A DNA stretch of 54,103 nucleotides from an uncultured Faecalibacterium sp. (GCA_934513205.1 CAKSWU010000014.1:1-54103); one strand, 5' to 3'; positions 22,985-31,820 are shown, counted from the stretch's first letter. Notes: generated by a model not told the origin, from the sequence alone. Program-made: numbers and translations.

Positions 22985-25216
22985 TTAGGTTGTCGGGTCT
23001 GCTTCCAGCTGCTCCGGCGGGAACTGCTCCCGCAGAAGCCGGGCAAGGCCGCTGTATCGCAGATTCTGGCGCACATTGCTCATCATCCGGTTGGCGACAT
23101 CCCGCCGCCCCGCCACGATGCACAGCCTGCGGGCGCGGGTGACGCCGGTGTAGAACAGGTTGCGGTAGCACAGTCTTGGCGGCACCTGCGCCACCGGCAG
23201 GATCACCGCCGGGAACTCGCTGCCCTGACTTTTGTGGACCGTGATGGCATAGGCAATCTCCAGCTCGTTGAGGTTTTCTGCCGGGTAGATGAGACGCCGG
23301 TCATCCATGCGCACCACCATGGAACGGTCCCGGGGGTTGATGGACTCCACGATGCCGATGTCGCCGTTGTAGGCACCCACGCCCTGTTCCCCGCCGATGC
23401 GGTTCCAGACGATCTCGTAATTATTGCGCACCTGCATCACTTTGTCCCCGACACGGAACACGCGGGAGGCACTTTGCAGCTGGGGCTTGCCCTTCTGTGC
23501 CGGGTTCAGCAGCTGCTGCAGCTCCACGTTCAGCGCCTGTGTCCCGGTGGGACCCAGCTTTGTGGGGCAAAGCACCTGAATATCCCGGATGGGGTCAAAG
23601 CCGTAGCTGCGGGGCAGACGGGTGGTGACCAGCTCACAGATCAGCCGCTGTGCTGCATCGCCGTCCGTTTCCAGAAAGAAGAAATCATCCGTTTTTCCGC
23701 CTTTTTTCAAAGGCTCGCTGCTGATGATACGGTGAGCGTTTTCCACGATCAGGCTGCGCGCCGCCTGCCGGAAGATCTCGTTCAGGCAGACGGTGGGCAC
23801 ACAGCCGGAGCGGATGACCTCGCCCAAAATGTTGCCGGGGCCTACGCTGGGCAGCTGGTCGGCATCGCCCACCATGATGATGCGGCAATTGTAGCGCAGC
23901 GCCGCGATGAGGGCCTGAAACAGCTTGACGTCCACCATGCTCATCTCGTCCAGAATGACCACATCGCATTTGAGCAGATTCTTTTCGTTGTGGATAAAGC
24001 TGACCACTCCGCCGGTATAGTCCACCTCCAGCAGCCGGTGGATGGTGCTGGCCTTGCGTCCGGTCATCTCGCTGAGCCGTTTGGCGGCGCGGCCTGTGGG
24101 AGCACACAGCGCCACCCGCTCTGCCTGATTTTCCAGCAGCTGCAAAATGGCATTGACCGTAGTGGTCTTGCCGGTGCCGGGGCCGCCGGTGAGCACAAGG
24201 CAGTTCTCCGTCATGGCCTTGCGGATGGCCTCTTTCTGCAAAGGGGCGTAGGCAAAGCCCTGCGTCAGCTCCAGGATCTGGATGTTCTTGTCCAGCCCAT
24301 GCGCAGTGTTCTTTTCCCGCCGGGCCAGCAGCGACAACCGATCCGCAATGTCCTGTTCTGCTGCCAGCAGATCCGGCAGATAAACATACGGCACACCGTC
24401 AAACATTTTCACGCACAGCTCTTCAGTCTGAAGGCAGTGATCCAGTGATGCCGCCAGTTTTTCCTCCGGCTGATGCAAAAAAACCGCTGCCGTTTCCAGC
24501 AGCTGCGCCCGGGGCAGACAGGTGTGACCGTTGCCCGCATTGTGGCGCAGCGTGCGCAGCAAGGCCGCTTCCAGCCGCTGCGCGCAGTCCCCTGCCATGT
24601 GGTAATACTGGGCAATGCTGTCTGCATGGCGGAAGTCCAGCTGCAGTGGTTCGCCGCAGAGCAGATAGGGGTTTGCGGAAATGGCCTGCATGGCACCGGG
24701 GCCAAAGGTGCGGAACACCTCCATAGCCTTGCGGGGACTGATCTCGAACTGCGCCAGATAGGCGATGAGCTCCCGCATGCCGAACATCCGTTTGAACTCC
24801 TGCTGGATGCGGTCGGCCTTGTCCGGTGAGATGCCCGGCACCTGTGTCAGCCGCGCCGGGTCGTTGGCAATGACCTCCAGTGCTTCGGCACCGAACAGGT
24901 TGATGATCTTGTCCGCCGTTCTGGCCCCGATGTAGGGCAGCGACCGACTGGCAAGGAACGCATACACCGCCTCCAGGTCCTTTGGCATGTCGGTCTCACA
25001 CTCCTGCGCGTGGAACTGACGGCCATAGGTGGCATGGTTCTCGTAATGTCCCCGGCAGACCACGCTCTCGCCTGCGTGAAGCTCGCCCACGATGCCGCAC
25101 ACCACCGTCAGGACCCCGCCGCCGGACACCTCGAACACCGTGTAGCCGTTGTCCTCGTTTTCGTAGATGATGTCCTCCACGGTGCCCTCGATCTGTTCCA
25201 GCTGCTGTTCTGCCAT
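22985..25216 (-). CDS. recD2: RecD2-type ATP-dependent 5'-3' DNA helicase
   Basis: 743 residues, the usual RecD2 length (RecD without RecBC partners). An OB-like N-terminal domain (1-75) is followed by a helix-hairpin-helix region (about 90-160; LPYIGARTADKI, VPGISPDKADRI). The helicase core has Walker A GGPGTGKT (344-351), VVILDEMSMVD, MVGDADQLPSVGPGNIL and the closing AYAITVHKSQGSEFPAVI...YTGVTRARRL. ATG 25216 has GGGGAGGTGA upstream; the frame is open to 25423, but this would run through the promoter. It acts in recombination-independent DNA repair in other Firmicutes. Confidence 0.94.
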   Translation of the reverse strand: MAEQQLEQIEGTVEDIIYENEDNGYTVFEVSGGGVLTVVCGIVGELHAGESVVCRGHYENHATYGRQFHAQECETDMPKDLEAVYAFLASRSLPYIGARTADKIINLFGAEALEVIANDPARLTQVPGISPDKADRIQQEFKRMFGMRELIAYLAQFEISPRKAMEVFRTFGPGAMQAISANPYLLCGEPLQLDFRHADSIAQYYHMAGDCAQRLEAALLRTLRHNAGNGHTCLPRAQLLETAAVFLHQPEEKLAASLDHCLQTEELCVKMFDGVPYVYLPDLLAAEQDIADRLSLLARREKNTAHGLDKNIQILELTQGFAYAPLQKEAIRKAMTENCLVLTGGPGTGKTTTVNAILQLLENQAERVALCAPTGRAAKRLSEMTGRKASTIHRLLEVDYTGGVVSFIHNEKNLLKCDVVILDEMSMVDVKLFQALIAALRYNCRIIMVGDADQLPSVGPGNILGEVIRSGCVPTVCLNEIFRQAARSLIVENAHRIISSEPLKKGGKTDDFFFLETDGDAAQRLICELVTTRLPRSYGFDPIRDIQVLCPTKLGPTGTQALNVELQQLLNPAQKGKPQLQSASRVFRVGDKVMQVRNNYEIVWNRIGGEQGVGAYNGDIGIVESINPRDRSMVVRMDDRRLIYPAENLNELEIAYAITVHKSQGSEFPAVILPVAQVPPRLCYRNLFYTGVTRARRLCIVAGRRDVANRMMSNVRQNLRYSGLARLLREQFPPEQLEADPTT

Positions 25217-25249
25217 GCGCTCACCTCCCCTGTCTGCATAGATAGCTAT

Positions 25250-25278
25250 AGTATAGCGCGCCCGGCAGGTTTTGTAAA
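25250..25278 (-). promoter_or_regulatory. Promoter of recD2
   Basis: Minus strand TTTACA (25273-25278), 17-bp spacer, TATACT (25250-25255). Confidence 0.75.
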
Positions 25279-25292
25279 TAAACGAAACGAAA

Positions 25293-25320
25293 ACAAGCCG
25301 GACCCGCAGGTCCGGCTTGT
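25293..25320 (-). terminator. Terminator of the MATE exporter gene
   Basis: A perfect 12-bp stem (acaagccggacc / ggtccggcttgt) with a 4-nt loop; on the minus strand it runs into ttttcgtttcgttt. Confidence 0.85.
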
Positions 25321-25349
25321 TCCGTGATCGCAAACATCTGTTTTGAACG

Positions 25350-26723
25350 TCAGGCATTCGCCGCCTGTGCAGCGTGCTGTTTTTCAAGTTCTTTCTCGTT
25401 TTGCAGCTTCCGGCGCACCACAAGGTAGGCCGGGATCAGGAAGAAACAGGCAAAGAACCATGCCACCGGGTTCGCGATGCAGGCAGCAAAATAGCCCCAC
25501 AGCGGCACGAACCAGAAGCCCACCATAGCCCGGGCGACCATCTCTGCCACGCCGGCAAACATGGCAAGACCGGAATAGCTCAGTCCCTGAATGGTATAGC
25601 GATAGATGATCAGCACCGCCAGCGGGATGTAGAACGCACTGTTCCAGAAAATGAATTCCTGTGCATTTGCCATGATAGCCGTCTCGCCTGCGTCCAGAAA
25701 CAGGCTGATCAATGTCTTGTCCAGCACACGCAGCAGCAGGAAGGACGCCACGCTGTACACGCAGCCGATGCCCAGCGCCGTATGCACGCCGCGGTCCACC
25801 CGGTCCAGATCCTTCGCGCCCATATTCTGGCCGGTGTAGGTGGTCATGGCAGTGCCGATGCTCTCCAGCGGCACGCACAGGAACTGCGCCGCCTTACTGC
25901 CCGCCGTCTGTGCGGCCACAATATCGCTGCCCAAACCATTCACTGCACCCTGCAGCACGACACTGCCAATGGCAGTGATGCTGCACTGCAGTCCCATCGG
26001 GACGCCCATATTGCACAGCTTTGCGCAGTGGTCCAGACTGATGCGGCCTTCTTCCCGGCTCCAGCGCAGCTCCGGGTAATGGTGCACGATATACACAAGG
26101 CTGCCAATACCCGCCACTGCCTGACTGAACACGGTGGCAAAGGCAGCACCGAACGCACCCATTTTAAACACGATGATGCACACCAGGTCCAGACCAATGT
26201 TCAGCACACTGGCGACCAGCAGAAAATACAGCGGGCGCTTGCTGTCGCCCAGAGCACGCATCAGGGCACTGGTGACATTATACAGCAGGGTGAACGGGAT
26301 GCCCCAGAAGATCGTGCGGATGTAGATGTCCGCAAGGTCGATGATGTTGGCGGGGGTGTTGGTCCACTCCAGCACCAGACGGGTCATAGCCACCGTAACG
26401 ATGGTGAGCACCGTGGCAAAAGCGATGGACAGCCACACCGTGTTGGCGGTGTAGCGGCGCATCTCCCGATAATCCCGCGCGCCAAAGGTCCACGAGATCG
26501 GGATGGAAAAGCCGCAGGCGATGCCATTGACAAAGCCCAGCACCAGATAGTTCAGGCCGCCCACGCTGCCTACTGCAGCCAGTGCTTCCACACCCACGAA
26601 CCGGCCCACGATGATGGTATCCGCCAGATTGTAGAACTGCTGGAACAGGCTGCCCAGCATCAGCGGCACCGCAAAGGCAAGGAGCAGCTTCAGCGGGCTG
26701 CCCTGCGTCATATCCTTTGTCAT
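25350..26723 (-). CDS. MATE-family multidrug/organic cation exporter
   Basis: 457 residues with about 12 predicted membrane helices in two homologous halves. MATE proteins export drugs or metabolites in exchange for Na+ or H+. The start GSPLKLLLAFAVPLMLGSLFQQFYNLADTIIVGRFVG is diagnostic, and the second half repeats the pattern. The tail is charged (RRKLQNEKELEKQH). ATG 26723 has AGGAGGG upstream. It is monocistronic, with its own promoter and an unusually structured leader of about 115 bases. The substrate is unknown. Confidence 0.92.
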   Translation of the reverse strand: MTKDMTQGSPLKLLLAFAVPLMLGSLFQQFYNLADTIIVGRFVGVEALAAVGSVGGLNYLVLGFVNGIACGFSIPISWTFGARDYREMRRYTANTVWLSIAFATVLTIVTVAMTRLVLEWTNTPANIIDLADIYIRTIFWGIPFTLLYNVTSALMRALGDSKRPLYFLLVASVLNIGLDLVCIIVFKMGAFGAAFATVFSQAVAGIGSLVYIVHHYPELRWSREEGRISLDHCAKLCNMGVPMGLQCSITAIGSVVLQGAVNGLGSDIVAAQTAGSKAAQFLCVPLESIGTAMTTYTGQNMGAKDLDRVDRGVHTALGIGCVYSVASFLLLRVLDKTLISLFLDAGETAIMANAQEFIFWNSAFYIPLAVLIIYRYTIQGLSYSGLAMFAGVAEMVARAMVGFWFVPLWGYFAACIANPVAWFFACFFLIPAYLVVRRKLQNEKELEKQHAAQAANA

Positions 26724-26762
26724 ACGTCATTCCCTCCTGCCCGCAAAAAACGGGCCAATTTT

Positions 26763-26824
26763 ACGGCAGACCATCGCAGCCGCGCGTTTTTTGCCGTGAA
26801 AAACGCCCTGCCGGAAATGGCAGG
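26763..26824 (-). promoter_or_regulatory. Structured 5' leader of the MATE gene
   Basis: In transcript order: a hairpin cctgcc-[atttcc]-ggcagg (26807-26824) followed by gcgtttttc, which resembles a weak terminator, then a longer stem acggca / tgccgt (26763-26797). A further hairpin gcccg/cgggc lies near the ribosome site. It fits no riboswitch class I can name. Confidence 0.4.
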
Positions 26825-26848
26825 ACGTCATGCGCATTCATATGTGGT

Positions 26849-26877
26849 ATTATAGCGAAGCCGGAGCGGAATTGCAA
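26849..26877 (-). promoter_or_regulatory. Promoter of the MATE gene
   Basis: Minus strand TTGCAA (26872-26877), 17-bp spacer, TATAAT (26849-26854). Confidence 0.82.
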
Positions 26878-26932
26878 GATTTGCATTGCATCAATATTTA
26901 CAATTTTTTGTTGCAATAATTGGGCGTTCTGC

Positions 26933-27715
26933 TCATTCGGCATAGTGCGACAAAAACTGCCGGGTACGCTCTTCCTGCGGGTGCTCGATGAGCTGCCGGG
27001 CGGGGCCTTCCTCCACCACCACGCCGCCATCCATGAACAGGATGCGGTCTGCCACATCGCGGGCAAAATTCATCTCGTGGGTCACGATGATCATGGTGGT
27101 CTTGCGGTCTGCAAGGTCTCGCAGCACCCGCAGCACCTCACCGGTCAGTTCCGGGTCCAGCGCACTGGTGGGCTCGTCAAAGCAAAGGATGTCCGGGTGC
27201 AATGCCAGTGCACGGGCAATGGCAACACGCTGCTGCTGACCGCCGGACAGCTGGTGCGGGTAGTGCCCAGCCCGCTCCGACAGTCCCATCTGCGCCAGAA
27301 GCTCCCGGGCCTGCTGCTCCAGCTGGGCATGGATGGCTTTTTTGTTGGCCTTGTAGTCCGGGCGCTCCTTTGCCAGCAGCTCGCCTGCCAGCATCACATT
27401 CTGCAGCGCCGTATACTGGGGGAACAGGTTGAAGTTCTGGAACACCAGACCGAAGTGCAGCCGTTTTTTGCGCACCTCACTTTCCCGCTGGGTGGCAGGG
27501 TCATCGGCGTCCCACATGGTCTCGCCGTTCACCCGGATGACGCCGGTGTCCGGACGCTCCAGAAAATTCAGGCAGCGCAGCAGCGTGGTCTTGCCGGAGC
27601 CGGAGGAGCCGATGATCGCCAGCGCCTCGCCCTGCTCCAGTGTGAGTGAAATGTCCGTGAGGACCTTGGTCTCGCCAAAATTCTTGCCGATGCCGGAGGC
27701 TTCAAGCAGTGCCAT
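26933..27715 (-). CDS. Polar amino-acid ABC transporter, ATP-binding protein
   Basis: 260 residues, of the GlnQ/HisP type. It hydrolyses ATP for uptake through the permease encoded next to it. Walker A GSSGSGKTT, Q-loop FQNFNLFPQYT, signature LSGGQQQRVAIARALA, Walker B ILCFDEPTSALDPE and the switch His in VTHEMNFARDVAD are all intact. ATG 27715 has GGGAGG upstream. The gap to the permease gene is 21 bases, and it is the last gene of the three-gene operon. No clear terminator was found after it. Confidence 0.95.
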   Translation of the reverse strand: MALLEASGIGKNFGETKVLTDISLTLEQGEALAIIGSSGSGKTTLLRCLNFLERPDTGVIRVNGETMWDADDPATQRESEVRKKRLHFGLVFQNFNLFPQYTALQNVMLAGELLAKERPDYKANKKAIHAQLEQQARELLAQMGLSERAGHYPHQLSGGQQQRVAIARALALHPDILCFDEPTSALDPELTGEVLRVLRDLADRKTTMIIVTHEMNFARDVADRILFMDGGVVVEEGPARQLIEHPQEERTRQFLSHYAE

Positions 27716-27736
27716 GATTCCATTTCCTCCCTTTCA

Positions 27737-28387
27737 TCAGCGGAAATAATCCAGTTTCTTTTCGGCCCAGCCCAGCAGCAGGGTCAGCGCACCCACGAAC
27801 ACCAGGAAGAAGATGGCTGTGGAGAACAGCGGCCAGATCAGGCCCTTTGCGCTGTATTCCTTTGCCATCATAATGATCTCCTTGTTGGCAATGGTGTTTG
27901 CCAGCGAGGTGTCCTTGACCAGCGTGATGATCTCGTTGCCCATGGGGGGCAGGATGCGCTTGACCACCTGCAGCAGCGTCACCTTGAAAAAGATCTGGGT
28001 ACGGGTCATGCCCAGCACCTGCCCGGCCTCGGTCTGCCCCTTGGGCACCGCCTCGATGCCGCCGCGGTAGATCTCGGAGAAGTAGCAGGCATAATTGATG
28101 GCAAAAGCCACCACTGCCGCCACCATGCGTCCGCCGGAGCCGGAGGGCCAGGGGTTATTCATGCCCAGCAGGCCGGGGCCCAGATAGATGACGATGATCT
28201 GCAGCATCAACGGCGTACCGCGGATGACCCAGACAAAGGTCTTGACCACGCCGGCCAGCGGTCTGCACCGGCTCATGGAGCCGAAGGCCACCACCAGACC
28301 CAGCGGAAATGCAAACAACAGGGTCAAGGCAAACAGCTCACAGTTGAGCAGGAACGCGCCGGAAAGGCGACTCAGAATCACAGACAC
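27737..28387 (-). CDS. Polar amino-acid ABC transporter, permease
   Basis: 216 residues with five to six membrane helices. The HisM/GlnP-type EAA loop is present (EIYRGGIEAVPKGQTEAGQVLGMT), as is the VIRGTPLMLQIIVIYLG block. The start is awkward: a TGA lies just upstream in frame, there is no ATG near, and GTG 28387 (or GTG 28381) is the only reasonable choice, with no good ribosome site. Translation may therefore be low, which fits a membrane component made in fewer copies than the binding protein upstream. Confidence 0.9.
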   Translation of the reverse strand: MSVILSRLSGAFLLNCELFALTLLFAFPLGLVVAFGSMSRCRPLAGVVKTFVWVIRGTPLMLQIIVIYLGPGLLGMNNPWPSGSGGRMVAAVVAFAINYACYFSEIYRGGIEAVPKGQTEAGQVLGMTRTQIFFKVTLLQVVKRILPPMGNEIITLVKDTSLANTIANKEIIMMAKEYSAKGLIWPLFSTAIFFLVFVGALTLLLGWAEKKLDYFR

Positions 28388-28426
28388 AAGAACACACCCA
28401 TCACATCAGATTTTTTTGACAACAAA

Positions 28427-28500
28427 GCTTCTTCCGCCTCGCATCCACCCGACAAGACCCTCATAGAGGGGTCGGCATCGCGCTGCGATGACGGAAGAAG
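28427..28500 (-). repeat. Branched inverted-repeat element between binding protein and permease genes
   Basis: Outer arms cttcttccg (28428-28436) and cggaagaag (28492-28500) enclose two smaller hairpins: catcgc/gcgatg at 28476-28490 and a ccgac/gtcgg stem at 28449-28475. Together they can fold into a three-way junction. On the minus strand the 3' side runs into ctttgttgt, a weak T-rich tail. It may be a processing or attenuating structure that lowers downstream expression, or a copy of a dispersed palindromic element. Confidence 0.6.
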
Positions 28501-28519
28501 TCCACCTTACTTATAAAGC

Positions 28520-29338
28520 TCAGTCTGCCAGCGCCAGATCGTACTTATCTGCCAGAGCCTGCATGGTGCCGTCTGCCTTCAGCTCGTCGAAAGCGGTGTC
28601 CACTGCGGCGGCGACATCGCTGCCCTTGCGGAAAGCCACGCCGTACTCCTCGGCGTTCAGCTCGTCTACGATCTCAAGATCGGCGTAATCGGTACCCTCG
28701 CCGATCATGGCGTTTGCCAGCGTCAGGTCCAGCACGGCAGCGTCTGCGGTGCCCGCAGCCACTTCCATCAGGCAGTCGGTCTGCACGCTCTTGGAAATGT
28801 AGTCGGCCTGCGCCAGATTTTCGTCACCCTGAATGGCAGCCTCACCGGCAGAACCAGCCTCGGCAACCACAGTCTTGCCCACCAGATCTGCCGTGGAAGA
28901 GTAAGCAGCGCCTGCCTTTACCACCACGACCTGTGCGTTTTTGGCATAGGGCTTGGTGGTTGCCGTGGTGGCCTTGATGTCATCGGTCAGGGTCATGCCG
29001 TTCCAGATGCAGTCGATGCTTTTGGCATCCAGCTCCACCACCTTGGTGTCCCAGTTGATCTCCACAAACTCCGGCTCCACACCCAGCTTTTCACACACAT
29101 CAGTTGCAAGCTCGGTGTCAAAGCCGGTGAAGTTGCCATCGGCATCGGTATAGTTCATGGGCTCATAGACAGTGTAGCCGATGACCATCTTGCCTTTTTC
29201 CTTGATGGCGTCCAAATCGCTACCGGATGCTGCGGCAGAAGATGCCGTGGCAGAAGTGGAAGCGGCCCCGCCGCAGGCTGCAAGGCTCAGTGCCATGACA
29301 CCCGCCACAAATGCAGAAGCAAAGCATTTCAGTTTCAT
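28520..29338 (-). CDS. Polar amino-acid ABC transporter, substrate-binding lipoprotein
   Basis: 272 residues. The signal peptide ends in the lipobox LAAC with the lipidated Cys at 22, followed by a Ser/Ala-rich tether. The rest is an SBP_bac_3 domain: GKMVIGYTVYEPMNYTDADG, GFDTELATDVCEKLGVEPEFV, DCIWNGMTLTDDIKATTATTKPY, and the hinge return DAAVLDLTLANAMIGEG. It captures an amino acid outside the membrane for the permease and ATPase downstream. The ligand cannot be read from sequence; the Asp/Glu content of the pocket does not decide it. Confidence 0.94.
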   Translation of the reverse strand: MKLKCFASAFVAGVMALSLAACGGAASTSATASSAAASGSDLDAIKEKGKMVIGYTVYEPMNYTDADGNFTGFDTELATDVCEKLGVEPEFVEINWDTKVVELDAKSIDCIWNGMTLTDDIKATTATTKPYAKNAQVVVVKAGAAYSSTADLVGKTVVAEAGSAGEAAIQGDENLAQADYISKSVQTDCLMEVAAGTADAAVLDLTLANAMIGEGTDYADLEIVDELNAEEYGVAFRKGSDVAAAVDTAFDELKADGTMQALADKYDLALAD

Positions 29339-29377
29339 AGAAGATTCCTTCCTTTCCGTTCCCGATGGTTTCCCTCT

Positions 29378-29413
29378 CAGTTTACCATTTTAGCGTGCTA
29401 AAGTGTTAAACTG
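29378..29413. promoter_or_regulatory. Nested inverted repeat in the 5' region of the amino-acid ABC operon
   Basis: Outer arms cagttta / taaactg (29378-29384, 29407-29413) enclose a second dyad tttagc-gt-gctaaa (29389-29402). It lies just downstream of the predicted transcription start and so could be a repressor operator or an mRNA stem. Confidence 0.5.
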
Positions 29414-29420
29414 TGAATAT

Positions 29421-29449
29421 AGAATAGCGCGTTTTCGGCTGTTTGGCAA
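29421..29449 (-). promoter_or_regulatory. Promoter of the amino-acid ABC operon
   Basis: Minus strand TTGCCA (29444-29449), 17-bp spacer, TATTCT (29421-29426). Confidence 0.72.
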
Positions 29450-29522
29450 GAGGGCAGGCGCAAGTTTTTGCAAATCAATCTATTTTTCGAAATGTTTGCA
29501 GAGCTTTCTGTGCACTCTGCAT

Positions 29523-29555
29523 AAAAAAGAAGCAGCCAAAGCTGCTTCTTTTTCA
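29523..29555 (-). terminator. Terminator after the FMN-binding-like lipoprotein gene
   Basis: An 8-bp stem gaagcagc / gctgcttc with a 4-nt loop is flanked by A and T runs. It reads as a good terminator on the minus strand (cttttttatg). Confidence 0.85.
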
Positions 29556-29570
29556 ATCTATGCGGTTTTG

Positions 29571-30173
29571 TCAGCCCATTTCCCGGGCGTTCTCGCAGGC
29601 TTGCAGGATGGCACTGCGGTAGCCGTCCACTGCAATGGTGCAGCCGGACAGAAGGTCTGCATCCTTCGCTTTTCCCGCGGCGTCCAGTGACAGGCTGCGC
29701 AGTTGTTCCGGCGTTTTGCCCACCAGCCAGTGTCCAAAGGCATCCGCCTGCTGCGCCCAGCCCGCCTTCAGAGAGGATGCTTCTGCCAGCGGATAGTCCG
29801 ACCCTTTCTGCCGCTTGGTGCGGTGGTCGGAGGGCAGGTCTACCTTGCCGGTACCATCGGTCGTGACGGTGAGTTCCAGCTCATCCAGCACTACGTCCCG
29901 GATCTTCCCTTCCCCATCCAGCACCACCGATGCGGTGATGGTGTTCAGCTTGCCGCTTTTGTCCTGCCCGGTCGTCTGGGTCAGCACGCCCAGACCTGCG
30001 CGCCATTTCTCCGGGGCGGCGGTCTGGACCGTACTGCCCTGCCCGCTCTGGGAGGAAGCACCGCCCGCACTGCCGCTCTGCCCGGCAGAGCCGGAGCTGC
30101 CGCCCATGCACCCGGTCAGCACAAATGCTGCTGCCAGCGCACAGCCAAAGATCTTAGAGACTGCGTGTTTCAT
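29571..30173 (-). CDS. Secreted lipoprotein, FMN-binding-like family
   Basis: 200 residues. The signal peptide ends in LTGC (Cys22), followed by a Gly/Ser/Gln tether. The mature part (TITASVVLDGEGKIRDVVLDE, a TKRQKGSDYPL block, then WAQQADAFGHWLVGKT and a final VDGYRSAILQACENA) resembles the extracellular FMN-binding-like lipoproteins of Clostridia. Whether flavin is really bound is not visible. I chose ATG 30173 (AAAAGGAG upstream); ATG 30197 is further from any site. It lies 73 bases after cls on the same strand, with no separate clear promoter, so it may be co-transcribed. Confidence 0.7.
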   Translation of the reverse strand: MKHAVSKIFGCALAAAFVLTGCMGGSSGSAGQSGSAGGASSQSGQGSTVQTAAPEKWRAGLGVLTQTTGQDKSGKLNTITASVVLDGEGKIRDVVLDELELTVTTDGTGKVDLPSDHRTKRQKGSDYPLAEASSLKAGWAQQADAFGHWLVGKTPEQLRSLSLDAAGKAKDADLLSGCTIAVDGYRSAILQACENAREMG

Positions 30174-30246
30174 TGTTGTAACGCTCCTTTTCTGCACCCG
30201 CCGGTGCGGGTTTTGTGGGTAGTATGTGCAGAGATCGAGCGTTTTA

Positions 30247-31788
30247 TCACATCAGCGGGCTCAACAGACGCAGAACGCTGTCCAGCGCCGTGCCGGGCAG
30301 ACTGGTGCGGCAGTCCGAGATCCGGACCTCCCGGCAGCGCCGGAGTGTTGCCTGCATATCCTCCCGCAGGGCATGGATCTGGCTGTTGTTGTGCAGCAGA
30401 ACGCCGCATTCAAAATGCAGAAACAGGCTGCGGTAGTCCATGTTGATGCTGCCCACCACGGCGGTGCAGTCATCGCTGACCCAGCACTTGGCGTGCAGAA
30501 AGCCCGGCGTGAACTCAAAAATGCGCACCCCCGCCCGCAGCAGCGGCAGATAATAGGAGCGGCTCAGCCGGAACACCAGCTTCTTGTCCGGGATGCCCGG
30601 CAGCATCAGCCGCACATCCACGCCGCGCTTGGCGGCATTTTTCAGTCCGTCCAGCATCTCTTCGCCAATGGCAAGGTAAGGCGTGTAAATATAAACATAC
30701 CGCTGCGTCTGCGACAGGATGTTCAGATAAACCGTCTCCGCGACCGGCTCTTCGTCCAGCGGGCTGTCTGCGTAGGGCTGCACAACGCCGTCCGACACCG
30801 GCGGGGTCTGTGTCCGGGGCCGGAAGGTGCCGTAGTCCGTCTCGCTGGGGCGGAAGGAATTCCAGAAGTTGAGGAAGGCCACCGTGAAATTCCACGCGGC
30901 ATCGCCTTCCACCCGCAGGGCGGCGTCCTTCCAATAGCCAAAGCGCTGCTGGACATTGATATATTCATCGGCCAGATTCACACCGCCGGTATAGGCCACC
31001 GTGCCGTCAATGACCACGATCTTGCGGTGGTCGCGGTGGTTCATCACCAGTGACAACAGCGGCACCACCGGGTTGAACGGGATGCACCGGATGCGTGCGC
31101 GTTCCATTTGCACCACAAAGTCCACCGGAAGGCCCTTCAGGCTGCCAAAATCATCGTAGATCAGCCGCACATCCACGCCCTGTGCCGCCTTCCGGCGCAG
31201 GATCTTCTCAATGCCGTCCCACATGACGCCGTGGCTGACGATAAAGAATTCCAGAAAAATGCTCTTTTCTGCGCGTTCCAGATCCGCCAGCAGCTGCGGA
31301 TACAGTTCCTCTCCGCAGGAAAAGTAGCGGGTGCGGGTGTTCTGCCACGCCGGGAAGCCGCCATATCTTGCCACATAGCCGCTCTGCCCCTGCGCCCGGG
31401 CGTCCAGCGTGTCAAAAATGCCCGGCTGCTGGGTCAGGTCCTTTTTGTGAGCCTCTTCCACCGCGCTCATCTTCTGCCGCAGGCGGCGGGAGGGGCGCTT
31501 GTTGCCAAAGGCAAGGTACAGTGCGCCGCCCAAAAGCGGCAGCAGGCCGATGAGAGCGATCCAGCCCACCTTATAGGCACTGTTTTCGTCCTTGCGCACC
31601 AGATACAGGATGATCAGCAGGCTCAGTGCGTTGAGCAGACCATTGACCCACACCCGGTCTGTGCCCGTGGTGATGGAAAAAAACACCCATGCCAGCCACA
31701 AAAGTTGCAGCGCCACCAGCACCGCTGTGATGGTGATACGGTTCAGCACTCGGCTGAAGAATTTGACGATCGGCAGACGGAAAAACAT
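30247..31788 (-). CDS. cls: Cardiolipin synthase
   Basis: 513 residues. It transfers a phosphatidyl group between two phosphatidylglycerols at the membrane. Two N-terminal transmembrane helices (about 18-38 and 47-64) and a third hydrophobic span (about 75-94) precede two phospholipase-D HKD motifs: His254-x-Lys256-x4-Asp261 (HRKIVVID) and His432-x-Lys434-x4-Asp439 (HAKCWVSD). GSINMDYRSLFLHFECGVLL is the typical C-terminal block. ATG 31788 has a GGGGGGAG site; the frame runs back to 32004 without support. Length and layout match bacterial ClsA. Confidence 0.95.
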   Translation of the reverse strand: MFFRLPIVKFFSRVLNRITITAVLVALQLLWLAWVFFSITTGTDRVWVNGLLNALSLLIILYLVRKDENSAYKVGWIALIGLLPLLGGALYLAFGNKRPSRRLRQKMSAVEEAHKKDLTQQPGIFDTLDARAQGQSGYVARYGGFPAWQNTRTRYFSCGEELYPQLLADLERAEKSIFLEFFIVSHGVMWDGIEKILRRKAAQGVDVRLIYDDFGSLKGLPVDFVVQMERARIRCIPFNPVVPLLSLVMNHRDHRKIVVIDGTVAYTGGVNLADEYINVQQRFGYWKDAALRVEGDAAWNFTVAFLNFWNSFRPSETDYGTFRPRTQTPPVSDGVVQPYADSPLDEEPVAETVYLNILSQTQRYVYIYTPYLAIGEEMLDGLKNAAKRGVDVRLMLPGIPDKKLVFRLSRSYYLPLLRAGVRIFEFTPGFLHAKCWVSDDCTAVVGSINMDYRSLFLHFECGVLLHNNSQIHALREDMQATLRRCREVRISDCRTSLPGTALDSVLRLLSPLM

Positions 31789-31820
31789 CGGCTCCCCCCT
31801 TGCATGTGATATACGATAAC

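Noticed and set aside
22860..23171. Longer N-terminus for the mreB-family protein
   Set aside because: It would overlap recD2 and the promoter at 22941-22969; the ribosome site fits ATG 22859 and actin-fold residues start there.
28427..28500. Considered as a tRNA because of the branched fold
   Set aside because: No T-loop or anticodon-arm sequence, no acceptor-stem CCA-type end, and the arms do not have tRNA lengths.
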